The notes under the pieces are model-generated. The model was not told where the DNA came from. It did not search any database and was given only the letters and a program-made list of their open reading frames with translations. From IMG/VR virus record IMGVR_UViG_3300043539_000549, positions 1 through 30,779 of that record: a DNA stretch of 30,779 nucleotides; one strand, given 5' to 3'. The translations under genes were made by a program, and so were the position numbers. The DNA comes from a virus. How positions within the stretch are numbered: position 1 is the stretch's first letter; each line of letters starts with the position of its first letter. Shown here piece by piece: positions 1 to 10,156 of this stretch.

Positions 1-1
1 G

Positions 2-658
2 CGGCTTGGGCTCAACAGGCGCAGGAGGCGTCGGAGTCACGTCCATGATGGATGAACTCACGGTGACCGACTGGACCACTTGCTGGGCCGCAGGGGTGTC
101 CTGGACCTCTTCCGAGGTGTGCATACCGAGTGCGATCTCAGGCGCGTAGGTGCGGCACCAGAAGGCGCCGGCCCGGTACTGGAGCATCTGCTCCGGCATA
201 GTCTTCCACTTGGAGCCAGACTTGCCGTACCAACCCTCGACCTTGGCCATGTTGATGTTTACGAGGGCGCCAACGAGTTCGAGGTTCGAGTCGCGCTCGA
301 CTGCGAAGGCGCGGCAGCCCCACTCATCTGTCCCCTCTTTTCCAACCCAGCGGAAACGCATCGGACTGAACCGACCGCAGCTGTTGACGGTAGCAATCAG
401 GAACGAGGCAGACCACGTTGGCTTACCGTGAATGGGAACCATGGACTGCATGACAGCCATGACCGAGGCGCCAATGCGCTGGCTGAGTTCCAGAGCAATG
501 ATGCAGTTCCCGAGGTTAGCCTCGCCCCGGTAGGCGTCGGGAACGAGGGTGCTGGACGCAAGGGCCTTGGCCATGCGTTGGACTGAAACGAACGCGTTCT
601 CCGAAGAGAAGGCGCTGAGAGGTTGTGCTTGCTGTGTTGCGACTGATAGGTTGCTCAT
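2..658 (-). CDS. recT: RecT-like single-strand annealing protein (partial, C-terminus beyond the left edge)
   Basis: At least 219 codons are open from an ATG at 658 to the window edge with no stop, so the gene is truncated by the window. Residues 1-30 are a low-complexity leader. About residues 30-170 look like the RecT family of phage annealing proteins. The visible features are a helix with MAKALASSTLVPDAYRG, then NCIIALELSQRIG, the block GKPTWSASFLIA, and MLQYRAGAFWCRTYAPEIA followed by an acidic helix. The visible C-terminus is Pro-rich. RecT proteins bind and anneal single-stranded DNA, usually working with a 5'-3' exonuclease. None is visible here, but the gene downstream lies outside the window. 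It is the last gene of the leftward unit, 42 bases after the giant gene. No Shine-Dalgarno sequence precedes the start, and the start codon lies in a hairpin arm. The family call is from recalled motifs, not a search. Confidence 0.72.
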   Translation of the reverse strand, partial: MSNLSVATQQAQPLSAFSSENAFVSVQRMAKALASSTLVPDAYRGEANLGNCIIALELSQRIGASVMAVMQSMVPIHGKPTWSASFLIATVNSCGRFSPMRFRWVGKEGTDEWGCRAFAVERDSNLELVGALVNINMAKVEGWYGKSGSKWKTMPEQMLQYRAGAFWCRTYAPEIALGMHTSEEVQDTPAAQQVVQSVTVSSSIMDVTPTPPAPVEPKP

Positions 659-675
659 ACGTCAGTCAACGTATG
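656..675 (-). promoter_or_regulatory. Inverted repeat covering the recT-like start codon
   Basis: Perfect 7-base arms CATACGT and ACGTATG flank a 6-base loop. On the minus-strand transcript the 3' arm contains the ATG of the RecT-like gene. The gene has no recognisable ribosome-binding site. The hairpin could hide the start codon or be a protein-binding operator. The structure is visible in the sequence; any regulatory role is inferred. Confidence 0.4.
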
Positions 676-700
676 GCAAGTGGCGTTAGGTGTCCAGCAA

Positions 701-3700
701 TTACCGAACGCTTCGGTCGATTTTTTCTCGGATTCTTGTCCGAATGCGTTCTGTGTCGCGGGAGATGGTCTTGATCGCCTCGTCCGGAGTTGAGGTGATT
801 AGTTGCGGGCCTTTTCGGAGGACATATTCCCGATACTGCTGACCCACCTCTCGTTGATAACGGTAAAATTCCTCGGGCGTCATCTGCCGGCGAGTGCCGT
901 TTTCTTTGACCGAGGCAGCTGCGGACGGCGTCGGAAGGAAAACTCCGCGCTCAGACAACGTCGCCAGCGTGTTCCAGGCGGGATCATCCTTCCGGGTTTT
1001 GATCCATCGGCTGAATGGGTGCTTCATCAACTCGATAGGTTCACCAAGAACATTGACCATCGGGCCGGCTCCAATGTCGCGGCGAAGCATGGGCACTTGC
1101 TGGAGAAAATACTCCGAACCGATTTTTGCCTGATAATACTGCGGATCGAAGTACGTATCGACCTGCTTCAGGACATTCGGGATGAACGATCCAGCAAGGC
1201 GTCCTGCCCATCGAGCCAGGTCTTTGTTGACCAAGTCATCAGCGTTGTATTTGTACGCGTTGCTCATGCCAACGAGTTCCGTGAACGCGGAGATTGCAGG
1301 TGAGTCGGTCAGCACAAACATACCGGCCTGAGCAGCGTCCTTGAACTTTCCGAGGATCGCGTCGCGATTCCAGTCCTTAGGGTTGTGCAGCTGGTGATCG
1401 CGTAACTCGCCGATCGCAGCCAGGCCCATCGCGAATGGCATCTGGCGATAGCTGATGAACGTGTCTCCGATTCGGATGGAGTACGGCTGGCGCCCCTGCG
1501 CGAGCAGCTGACGCTTCTTGTCAGGATCCAGTGATCGGTAAGATCCGGTGATGTCGATGTTGCGATCCTCTTCCTTGTCATCATCACCCAGGAAGGTTGC
1601 CGCCGCCATGGCCATGATTGCGGTTCCAATGGACGCCTTCATCAACAAGAGTTTCCGCTCGTTATCGCTGATCTGGTAACCGAACGGCCGGTCGATCCGG
1701 GTCGAGTTGCTCAGGTAGTACCGGGTGAAACCCCACGGAGTGTAGTCGATCGCGCCGTTAGTGGCATTGGCCGCAAACCTCAGAAACGCCAGACCAGTGA
1801 CCATCTTGACGCCGGGATACTTCTTCTCGGCTTGATTCAGCCATTGATAGAACAGCCCGACAATTCCAGTCGGGTCCTGCTTGAAAGCGGCCTGCCGAGC
1901 AAGCTCCTTGGCATCGACTAGGATCTCGGACGGGATGCGGCTCTCAAGGATTTCCCGAACGCGCTGGTTGATTTCATTGGCAGGAATACCCTCAGACTCA
2001 GCCTTGTCTTTCGCCAGCTGAACATCCTCCGAAGTCGGAATGAGGAACTTCTTGATCTGCTCCGCATCGCCACCGCGAGTAATGATCCACGCCTTCATGG
2101 CCTCGTAGTTTGAGGTCACGGCAATGTGATCCATGGCATCCATGAATCGCGATACGAAGCGCAAATTGCTGATAGCCTTGAGAGCCTCGTTGTCGGATTT
2201 CTTGAGTGCTTCGAGCGTGCTGGTCGGGCGCTCCGGATCGAAGTTGATGCCACGGAACATCTCACCTTTTCCAAAGATGCCCGGCAAATCCTTGGCCGAA
2301 CGGCGCAAGCCATCGAGCCACGCCGACGCAATGTAAGGAGCTGATCTCGGGCTTTGCACCGAAGCCAGTCCAGCTGTGATCATGCTGTTGATAATCCCGG
2401 TGCCCTGCTCGACCGCTGTGGTTAGTCCTGACAGGACGGAACCGTACCAGTAATCCATGACAATGTTTCGAGCGCGGATGCCGCCTTCTCGCTGCATCAG
2501 CTGGTACATCTCCTGGATGATCTTGTTTCGGGACGTGCCTCCAGTTCTCTGGGCACGTTGCGCCATGTCAGAAATCTTCTGAGCAGTCTCTCCGTTGATC
2601 TGAGCGACTCCGAACTTCGGTGCGATGGCGTTTCGGAACGCATCAGCTGCTGCTTCAGGGTTGGTAAGCAAACCCAGATTCGCCCACTTGATGATTTCCG
2701 GAATCGAGTCGTAGATTTTCTTGCGAAACTTATCTTTAACCTCGGGCAGTTTGACCTGCTTACGGAACTCTTCGCGAACGATCTTGTTGCGCTCCTTCTC
2801 GAAAGCGTTGCCGAGCAGGTTGGCGAGTTCGATCTGACCCGCACGGCTCAGCGTCTTAAGGATCGGGTGCTCGCTGATCACGTCGAGCAGGATGCGCTTG
2901 TAGTTCCCCTGCTTGTCTAAGCTGGAGGTCATTATGTCCTCCCACGAAACACCAAGCTCCCGGCGAGCTTGCTTGAGTTCGCGTGACACGACGTTGTCGG
3001 CAATCGACAAAGTGGACCGGATATTCGCGATCGCCCGACGTGAGGAGTCGAGCAACCAGCGGCGGATCTGATCGGATGAAACGTCAGGGAACGGAATCTC
3101 CTTCTGGCGCTCAGTGATCAGGTTGTAATAGGTCAGCGTAGGGGTCAGGTAGTCGATGTCATTGATCATCGCCCGACGCGCTTGACCGCTCTGTCCGAAG
3201 TCCTGAGCACCGCTCTGGGCAGCGACCTCACCGATTTTTCGCAGCAGATAGACCCACCTCTGCTGGTCGATTGGGTTTCGGAACGACCCCTGGATTCGGG
3301 CGGCAGTGCGTTCGAGAAGCTCTCCAAGAATGGTCTGCTGAAGAGCCGGCGTGATACCGAACTGAGCGGCTCGATTGCCTCCAGTAGCCGCAGTGAAAGC
3401 CTCTTCAATGTCGTCGCCAAACTGATCGACCCATTCACGGGCAGCGGATTTGCGCTCCGCGTTGGTCTCGCGAACGATGCGCCCCTGGAAGAACCCAGCA
3501 GACGGGCGGCGGCGTTGACCAGCGGCGGCGCGAGGCGCCTTGATGTTTTCTCGGTCAAACGGACCAGCGCCAGGAGTCTCAAATGCGCCTTCAATTATCT
3601 GGCCGATTTCGACCTCGGCAGCAGCGAAGTCCGTATTTGACGGTGCATTATCGCGCACATACTCGAACGCCGCCTGACGCGCTTGCACGATGTCGCGGGT

Positions 3701-6700
3701 CTTAATGTAGACCGCACGCGCAGCTCGCAGCGCCAGATTGATAACCGCCAGCGGGATTGCCGCCGTAGATTCGTATGAACCCTGCGGACGGGTAGCTTCG
3801 ATGGCCCGGTTCAGCAGGTTCTCGACCTTGTCGTACATCAATCGGCCGAGATCGGGATTGAGTTGTTCGGCCAAAGACAGCAGGGCGGGCGCGTCAGCCG
3901 CGTCCATCGTGCCGACAAGGAATGATCCCCTCTGGACAAGATTGTCCGGGAACATCCGCTGGATGCTCGCGTTAGACCAGACTGGGCGTAACGAACTTCC
4001 GGCCCGGATGCGGACTTCGTACTTTCCGTTGCCGACAGGCTTGATGCGTAGGAGTTCGCTAGCCTTTCCTCCCTCGCTCTGACCCTTGGCAAAAATCTCA
4101 GTGCCGCTTTTTAGGAGCGATATAGCTTCTTCTCTGCCGATCCGGATGTCCTTCACCATGCGCTCAGGTGTGAAACTGGCTGGCATCACAATACCAGTCT
4201 TCCGCTTGCCGGTGTTGGTCGTGTAGATGGTAATCTTTGGTCGAACCTCAGATGCGCCACGCGCTCCTTGAAAACCCTTCAGGAGGTTTCCAGTCACGAT
4301 GTACCGCTGATCGGTCGTCTCCGTTGTGGTCTGCCATTCTTCAGCGGCATTGTCTACTTCTTGACCAAGAGATGAAGCGACCTCTGATCCTTCGGACATT
4401 GACAGCGGCATAGAGGCGCGTGAACGCACCATGTTGCGTATCAAAAGAATCTGATGATCTGAAGGACGAGTGAAGTTCCCAGGATCGTTTGACTTAAGTT
4501 TCAGTCCAATCGGAACTGCGACGTAGCCAAATTGGTTTTTGAATGCTTTCCCGATCTTTTGATAAGCCGTGATAACCATTTGTCTGGTTTCTTCAAAGCC
4601 ATCTTTAACTGATTGTATCTGCGATGGAGACATTTCTTTAGTCTGCATCGTAGCAATACGTTGATCCTCAAATGCTCTGCTCTGTTGAAGCCATCCTTCC
4701 GCAATGTTTTTAGTTGAAGGTTTATTCTTAGCAGCTTCTTCGGTTGCAGTGCTGTAGGTTGGCGGTGCCTTCGGCGAATTGATTGAGACGCGCTCCATGA
4801 TAGACGGGCCGTCAAATGGAGTCGTTCCAGTTCCAGGAGTAAATTCTGTAGACTCAAGAATTTTAGCTCTAAAATCATCGACGTTAGCCTTCAGCGGGTT
4901 CTCACCAACCTCATCGAGCGCCCGGATTCGGTCCGTGTAGAGTTCCGAGATGTCGCGCCAAAGCTTGGCAGCGTAGTCGTCCGGAAGGATTACGAAGTAA
5001 CCCGTGGCCGATCTAGCGAAGTCGCCACCTTCGTCGATTCCTTCGTCGAGCGGAGGCAGACTGAAGTCCATCTGGTCAACGATCTCAGGATTGGATTTTA
5101 GGACGTTGTAGACCACGTCATCGCCAATCGAGTTGAAGATGTCAGCAACCAGACCTTCGTTTGCGGTCAGATCGGATTCAGTATCGGCAGATGTGTTGGC
5201 GTTCAACGAAGCCATCTTGCGCCGCAGCAACACCATGAACCGATTCTCAGCGGCCAGCGAAGAGGATAGAACCACGTAGCGCGGCAAGCTGGTCTGACCA
5301 AAACGCATGATGCGTCCGAGCATCTGCATGAAGTCGTTGATGTCTGGGGCAGCTTGGCCGACGATCATCACGCGGCGCCGCTGGTCTTTGAACTTCGGAT
5401 CAGTGTGAGCACTGGTTCCAGTTGAGCCTGCTTTGTTTACAATAATCGCATCAAGTCTTCCGTTGTTGTAATCATCCAAGATCACCCGGCGATCGCGCTT
5501 CTTCCTAGGAACAGAGGCTGACTTACCTTCAGGTCCCGTAACAATCTCCGTGCTTCGACCAGTGATCTCGTCGATAGAATAACCCGCCTGTTGAATCCGG
5601 TTCTTAATGAAATCGATTGGCGAGATGGGCATATCTCCAAAGTCTCCACCTGCGATCTCATCTCGAATGTCCTCATACTGCTGACGAGCTTCATCTGGAA
5701 GTTCATCAGGAGTGATCTTGACCGTTTTCTTAGTGTCGTCTGCTTTGTCTTTGACGGTGACTTCAAGCAGCTTGTCCAGCTGACGAAGCAGTAGACCTTG
5801 ATACGAGACATCGTAACCCTCTTCCTTAAGGGTCTCGATAGGGCCTTCCATCGTGTTGTTGATCGCGATGAAAGGCTTTTCATTGCCCTTGAGAGTTCGG
5901 ATCGCATTGTCAGCGATCGCCTTGGCTTTAAGCGAAAGAATGTACTGGGTCGAAAGGTTAAATAGATGACTTCCGAAATTCGTGGATGAAACGCTTACTT
6001 TTGATTCCGATGCACGGGTTTGATTTTCCACGTTCTCCATCTTCTTCGCGACCTTTGAGACCTTCTTACTGAAGCGCAGAATCTGCTGAAGAAAGTCCGT
6101 GTACACGTCAGCAAGCTCGCGCTCGCGCTCTGCGTTGTCGGTAGAGGTAACGAAATCAAACGGCACTCCGCCCCAGTTCTGCTCACGGCGCACGAACTCT
6201 CCGGATTCGGAGAGCATCGAAGTAAGCGCCTGCTGAAGCGCCAAGCCGCCGCTGTCGAGCAGTTCGGTCATTTCAGCTGGGCGCAATCCAGCACGCTGCA
6301 TCAAAGTTTTGAGCGCGTAGAGACCGAGGTTATCCGGACGCTTAGCGAACGTCGCAGATGCGAAGTACGCACCTTTTGACTTGGGAAGAATCTGATCGAA
6401 TCGAATGTTCGTGTCGGAATTTGCGCCGGCCGCTAGGTGAGCCTCGTCCAACACGAAGATTGCGTTTGGAGCAATACGAGATAGCGCCTCCCAGATGGGA
6501 CCAAACGATTTGGCAATTCGCTTAGATTGACGGGCCCGCTTCTGTTTGGCGCCTTCCTTGAATCCAGGAGGAACATCCGATTTTAGCTGATCGTAGGTCG
6601 TGAAAAATGCGTTGGTTCCCTGAGGAAGTTCAGCCGTGTCGTTGATCTTTGCCAATTCCTCACGACTCTTAGCGGATGTTCTTCGCACCTTCACGGTCTC

Positions 6701-9700
6701 ACCAGTGGATGCGAGGTAATCGACGTTGCTGTTCGTGACATAAGGCCGAATACCATTCTCACCGATCGCCGGAAGATCTCGACCAGCCATGTCAGAGTAC
6801 AGGGTTGGCTTGGCGGTGATGAAAACCGGAGTCAGTCCGTTCAGGCGTGCATACCGCAAAATGGCAGCAACGGTGCGCCCCTTGCCCACACCAGTTTGGT
6901 CTGAGTTGATCAGCGCCGAACCGCGTTCAATGTTCCGAATTGCCAAACCAGTAGCGTCAATCTGGGCGGCGGACATTATCTTAAACAACTGGTCCTTGGT
7001 CATCTGCAACCGATTAGCGACGTAGTTGTCGATCGGCATCTTGACCTCGGCCTCCAATTCGCGGAGGGCTCGCTCAGTGGCGTCAGCGATGTTTGAGGGG
7101 CTGACGAGTCCGGTTTCAGCGTTTTTGCTCTGGCTCTTGTAGGGCTTAGTACGCGCCTCAGACATAGCCTCCGGCTCTGACTCGATTTCGGGATCGACCG
7201 CAATCTCAGGCTCGGTGGGCACCGTGGTTTGGTCGATCGCATCAATGACGCCGGTTGCCTGGGTTCGATTGAGATCATCCAATCCCTCGACGGTATTGGC
7301 GGTCTCCTGCCAAATGGATAGAAGCGACCGCTTGAGCTTATCCCAGATTTCAGGGAGATCAGCACGCACTTGCGAAGCGAACTCGGCAAACGTGCGGATG
7401 CCGGCCTTGACGTACAAGGAAGCCATCTTGACGCCGATTACTAGAATCTCGGGGTCCACGCCCATGGCGGTGCCCCCTAGCTTGTCGCGCAGCTGCTTCT
7501 TTAATGCCTCCAGTTGCGTTTGCTCATCCGTAGATAGCTTCGATGTTAACCCGGGCCTTGCGGCAGGCGGCTTAACCACAGGTTCAATCCGTCCTCCTGC
7601 CACGCCTCCAGCTGCTCCTGGTTCTTTGACTCTGGGCGCTGGCTCAACCACTGGTCCAGTTGCCGCCGGTTCACTTGGAGTAGGAGTTCGTTGTTCTGGA
7701 GCACTTGGTACAACTGCTCCGGGTCCAGGAACAGGCTGCTCGACAGGAACAGGTTCTGGCCGCTTTCCTTGAGATAAGAGTTCAGGACTCGCAGGCGCTC
7801 CTGGAACGCCTCCGGGTTGTCCTGCACCTCCTTCAACTGTCGGCTCCACAGCTGGGACATTTCCCATGCTAGTTGCTGCTGGGACGACAGGGGTTGTGAC
7901 TTTCGATTTGCGAGCTTCATTGATCAGCGGTTTGAGTTGTGCCCAGTTGTTGTAAACGCGAGGTGCTGAAACCCACGGACGGACCAAACCTCCTTGGGCG
8001 GATGGAGAGGTTGATCGTTTTCCGTCGATTACCACAATATCGACCGGCCATCCTGCCCCCATCTTGGAGTACATACTGCCGTCGATGGTGAAGAAGTCGG
8101 TAACATTAAACCGATTGAACAGGTCAAGGTACTCAGCCCGTTCGTAGGATTTCAGCCGGTTTTCTGGAGTTCCCAGCTTGTTGGACTGCGATCCAGTCTT
8201 GGATCCCAAGATCAGCACGGCCTTTCCGTTGGGGGCCATGGCTTCGAGCGTGTTCAGCGCAATAGCGAGGTCGATGCTCGAAGTATCCGCCCGCTTGATA
8301 CTGCTTCGGAAGAGCGGGAACGATTCCTTATAACCTTCAAGGAATCGAGCGCCAAACGGAGGGTTGATAATGACGCGATCCGGTTGAGCAGAATCCAACA
8401 AGTCAAAGAACTCCTTGCTGACGGCATCAAGTCCGGTGGCAGGTTTTCCAATAAAGCGTTCCAGACGCGTGCGGCGGTTGGGATCCAACTCGTTAGCAAG
8501 AATCTCCTGCTTAGTCGGATCTGACGTGACAAGCAGCATTCCATTGCCGGCGGTCGTTTCGGCAATGCGTTGACCACTCTCTATGTCAGCAAGGATGCCG
8601 GCCAGATAAGCAAGCGGAGGCGGCGTGGAATAGGCTTGCGCGGTTTTACTGGACGCAGTTCGAGTACGCAGATCCGGCCCTTGTTCGTACCGCTGAGTCA
8701 GCTTGTCGTAGGTCTCAGTCGGATCTACTCCAGCAGACCGATCTTCACGCACAGTCTGTGCGGTAGCTTGAATGATCTGCGATTCAAGTTCCTCTTCGAC
8801 TTCTTTCTTGTTCGGTTCAACCAGTATTGGGCCGGGAACAGGTGTTGGTTTGGCAGGAGGAAGCACGGACGCCGCTAGAGAGATTTCCTCCGGAGGACGG
8901 ATTAGCTCTTCTGGTACGATCGGCGCTTTGGGTGTAGGCTCTACCGGCGGCGCAATAGCCTCTTCAACAGCGGCAGGAATCGTGGGTTCCGGCTGGATTG
9001 AAATCGGTCCAGAGGGCGGCCCGCCTGCATTGATCCCGCCAAGCTCTTCGGCAATGTCGGGAGTGAGCGCATCCTCTATGCCAGATACGGTGGCAGCAGA
9101 ATTCGGAAGAGGGTTTGCGGGATCATCACCAATGGCTGCACGGCTGGCAGCCTCACGATCAATGAATCCAGGAATGCCATCAACCACCGCACCTCTTCCA
9201 AGGCGCTCCTGCTGCAAGCTACGAAGCCTCTGTCCACGCGAAATCTTGCCAGCTCCACCGGCAACGAGTCCGACCAGTGTTCCGACGCCCGCACCAACCT
9301 CTCCGGACTCAAGGATTCCTTGGCCTAGTTTCTGGTCAGGGTTGTAGATTTTCTGAGCGGCCAGATTCTGAAGGAACTGTTCCGACGATTCCTGTGCTGC
9401 TTCTTCAAGGCCAGTTTTGAAAGCGCCACGAACAACCCTTTTTCCAATAGCGCCAGTTACCAGACGCTTTACTGCTGGAACAGCACCTAACGCGCTTTCG
9501 GTGATCGCACCAATCGGTGCTGTAGCCATGAGCACCTTACGCTGTGCCTGTGGCTTTTCAGCGCGAAGCCGACTGGCTTCCATCGCGTCTCCTTTTGCCA
9601 ACGCCTCCGCAATCTTGGTGTCGTAGAATTGACCTGCCTCTTGCGCGGCATCTTCACCAGAACTAAGGCCGTATGCCAGCTGTCCAACGCCGGGTATCGC

Positions 9701-10153
9701 TGCAACCGGAAGCGATCCAACGCCGCTTGCCAACTGGGTAAGATAATCTTCTTCCCGCAACGGATTGACCGGGAACGCTTCCGCCGCTCCTGCTTGAAGG
9801 TTCTGACCCAGCTTAAACGTCGGATCATTTTCAGTTCTCGCTTGGAGAACTTCAGGTGAAACTTCCCTAGTGCGTTGCTGCCATGCTTCGAGCCTACGGT
9901 TGTAAGCTTCCATTCCAGCGGGGCTTTCTGCTTGCGCCGCTGTCATCATCGGAGGCGGCTCTTCTGACGCTAAACGCGCAAGGCCCATCATGCTTCCACC
10001 AACCATGCGACCGCCTTCCCGCATGAAGGCTGATCCAGCGGAAGAAAGCGCACCTTGATCTAAGGTATCGACAAATTCTTGAAGTTCATTTTCACCAACA
10101 TCATCAGGAACCTCGATTAGACCGATGTCTTGAATATCAATGAGCTTAGGCAT
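701..10153 (-). CDS. Giant polyvalent protein: N6-adenine methyltransferase-like plus strawberry-notch-type SF2 helicase, probably injected from the virion
   Basis: This is a single uninterrupted 3150-residue protein. Residues about 125-305 hold Gly/Ala-rich hydrophobic segments separated by acidic helices, as in phage proteins that cross membranes. A Pro-rich linker follows. Residues about 490-700 look like an N6-adenine methyltransferase, with an SAM-binding-like AETTAGNG near 530 and a catalytic NPPF at 597-600. A second Pro-rich linker precedes a helicase: Walker A TGVGKG from 1087, DEAH at 1236-1239, GSTGTSAHT near 1577 and QMLGRIMRFGQ from 1610. The last two, with the following RYVVLSS and ENRF, match the strawberry-notch (SBNO) helicase family. 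Residues about 1700-3150 are largely unassigned and contain hydrophobic segments near 2571-2600 and 2840-2856. Methylase-helicase fusions such as P1 DarB are virion-delivered anti-restriction proteins. The gene lies 3 bases after two ejection-type genes. The start is the only sensible ATG; no Shine-Dalgarno is seen. No lysozyme or transglycosylase motif was recognised. Confidence 0.85.
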   Translation of the reverse strand: MPKLIDIQDIGLIEVPDDVGENELQEFVDTLDQGALSSAGSAFMREGGRMVGGSMMGLARLASEEPPPMMTAAQAESPAGMEAYNRRLEAWQQRTREVSPEVLQARTENDPTFKLGQNLQAGAAEAFPVNPLREEDYLTQLASGVGSLPVAAIPGVGQLAYGLSSGEDAAQEAGQFYDTKIAEALAKGDAMEASRLRAEKPQAQRKVLMATAPIGAITESALGAVPAVKRLVTGAIGKRVVRGAFKTGLEEAAQESSEQFLQNLAAQKIYNPDQKLGQGILESGEVGAGVGTLVGLVAGGAGKISRGQRLRSLQQERLGRGAVVDGIPGFIDREAASRAAIGDDPANPLPNSAATVSGIEDALTPDIAEELGGINAGGPPSGPISIQPEPTIPAAVEEAIAPPVEPTPKAPIVPEELIRPPEEISLAASVLPPAKPTPVPGPILVEPNKKEVEEELESQIIQATAQTVREDRSAGVDPTETYDKLTQRYEQGPDLRTRTASSKTAQAYSTPPPLAYLAGILADIESGQRIAETTAGNGMLLVTSDPTKQEILANELDPNRRTRLERFIGKPATGLDAVSKEFFDLLDSAQPDRVIINPPFGARFLEGYKESFPLFRSSIKRADTSSIDLAIALNTLEAMAPNGKAVLILGSKTGSQSNKLGTPENRLKSYERAEYLDLFNRFNVTDFFTIDGSMYSKMGAGWPVDIVVIDGKRSTSPSAQGGLVRPWVSAPRVYNNWAQLKPLINEARKSKVTTPVVPAATSMGNVPAVEPTVEGGAGQPGGVPGAPASPELLSQGKRPEPVPVEQPVPGPGAVVPSAPEQRTPTPSEPAATGPVVEPAPRVKEPGAAGGVAGGRIEPVVKPPAARPGLTSKLSTDEQTQLEALKKQLRDKLGGTAMGVDPEILVIGVKMASLYVKAGIRTFAEFASQVRADLPEIWDKLKRSLLSIWQETANTVEGLDDLNRTQATGVIDAIDQTTVPTEPEIAVDPEIESEPEAMSEARTKPYKSQSKNAETGLVSPSNIADATERALRELEAEVKMPIDNYVANRLQMTKDQLFKIMSAAQIDATGLAIRNIERGSALINSDQTGVGKGRTVAAILRYARLNGLTPVFITAKPTLYSDMAGRDLPAIGENGIRPYVTNSNVDYLASTGETVKVRRTSAKSREELAKINDTAELPQGTNAFFTTYDQLKSDVPPGFKEGAKQKRARQSKRIAKSFGPIWEALSRIAPNAIFVLDEAHLAAGANSDTNIRFDQILPKSKGAYFASATFAKRPDNLGLYALKTLMQRAGLRPAEMTELLDSGGLALQQALTSMLSESGEFVRREQNWGGVPFDFVTSTDNAERERELADVYTDFLQQILRFSKKVSKVAKKMENVENQTRASESKVSVSSTNFGSHLFNLSTQYILSLKAKAIADNAIRTLKGNEKPFIAINNTMEGPIETLKEEGYDVSYQGLLLRQLDKLLEVTVKDKADDTKKTVKITPDELPDEARQQYEDIRDEIAGGDFGDMPISPIDFIKNRIQQAGYSIDEITGRSTEIVTGPEGKSASVPRKKRDRRVILDDYNNGRLDAIIVNKAGSTGTSAHTDPKFKDQRRRVMIVGQAAPDINDFMQMLGRIMRFGQTSLPRYVVLSSSLAAENRFMVLLRRKMASLNANTSADTESDLTANEGLVADIFNSIGDDVVYNVLKSNPEIVDQMDFSLPPLDEGIDEGGDFARSATGYFVILPDDYAAKLWRDISELYTDRIRALDEVGENPLKANVDDFRAKILESTEFTPGTGTTPFDGPSIMERVSINSPKAPPTYSTATEEAAKNKPSTKNIAEGWLQQSRAFEDQRIATMQTKEMSPSQIQSVKDGFEETRQMVITAYQKIGKAFKNQFGYVAVPIGLKLKSNDPGNFTRPSDHQILLIRNMVRSRASMPLSMSEGSEVASSLGQEVDNAAEEWQTTTETTDQRYIVTGNLLKGFQGARGASEVRPKITIYTTNTGKRKTGIVMPASFTPERMVKDIRIGREEAISLLKSGTEIFAKGQSEGGKASELLRIKPVGNGKYEVRIRAGSSLRPVWSNASIQRMFPDNLVQRGSFLVGTMDAADAPALLSLAEQLNPDLGRLMYDKVENLLNRAIEATRPQGSYESTAAIPLAVINLALRAARAVYIKTRDIVQARQAAFEYVRDNAPSNTDFAAAEVEIGQIIEGAFETPGAGPFDRENIKAPRAAAGQRRRPSAGFFQGRIVRETNAERKSAAREWVDQFGDDIEEAFTAATGGNRAAQFGITPALQQTILGELLERTAARIQGSFRNPIDQQRWVYLLRKIGEVAAQSGAQDFGQSGQARRAMINDIDYLTPTLTYYNLITERQKEIPFPDVSSDQIRRWLLDSSRRAIANIRSTLSIADNVVSRELKQARRELGVSWEDIMTSSLDKQGNYKRILLDVISEHPILKTLSRAGQIELANLLGNAFEKERNKIVREEFRKQVKLPEVKDKFRKKIYDSIPEIIKWANLGLLTNPEAAADAFRNAIAPKFGVAQINGETAQKISDMAQRAQRTGGTSRNKIIQEMYQLMQREGGIRARNIVMDYWYGSVLSGLTTAVEQGTGIINSMITAGLASVQSPRSAPYIASAWLDGLRRSAKDLPGIFGKGEMFRGINFDPERPTSTLEALKKSDNEALKAISNLRFVSRFMDAMDHIAVTSNYEAMKAWIITRGGDAEQIKKFLIPTSEDVQLAKDKAESEGIPANEINQRVREILESRIPSEILVDAKELARQAAFKQDPTGIVGLFYQWLNQAEKKYPGVKMVTGLAFLRFAANATNGAIDYTPWGFTRYYLSNSTRIDRPFGYQISDNERKLLLMKASIGTAIMAMAAATFLGDDDKEEDRNIDITGSYRSLDPDKKRQLLAQGRQPYSIRIGDTFISYRQMPFAMGLAAIGELRDHQLHNPKDWNRDAILGKFKDAAQAGMFVLTDSPAISAFTELVGMSNAYKYNADDLVNKDLARWAGRLAGSFIPNVLKQVDTYFDPQYYQAKIGSEYFLQQVPMLRRDIGAGPMVNVLGEPIELMKHPFSRWIKTRKDDPAWNTLATLSERGVFLPTPSAAASVKENGTRRQMTPEEFYRYQREVGQQYREYVLRKGPQLITSTPDEAIKTISRDTERIRTRIREKIDRSVR

Positions 10154-10156
10154 GGT

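Noticed and set aside
80-586. 168-residue plus-strand open frame at the left edge
   Set aside because: It lies opposite the RecT-like frame, which has clear family motifs; the plus-strand translation has none.
703-726. ACCGAA-CGC-TTCGGT hairpin followed by TTTTTT on the plus strand
   Set aside because: It falls within the C-terminal codons of the giant gene, no plus-strand gene precedes it, and it has no T run in the direction of transcription.
7215-7772. 185-residue open frame on the plus strand opposite the giant gene
   Set aside because: Low-complexity Ser/Gly/Thr-rich translation mirroring the Pro-rich linker on the other strand; no start signal and no recognisable motif.
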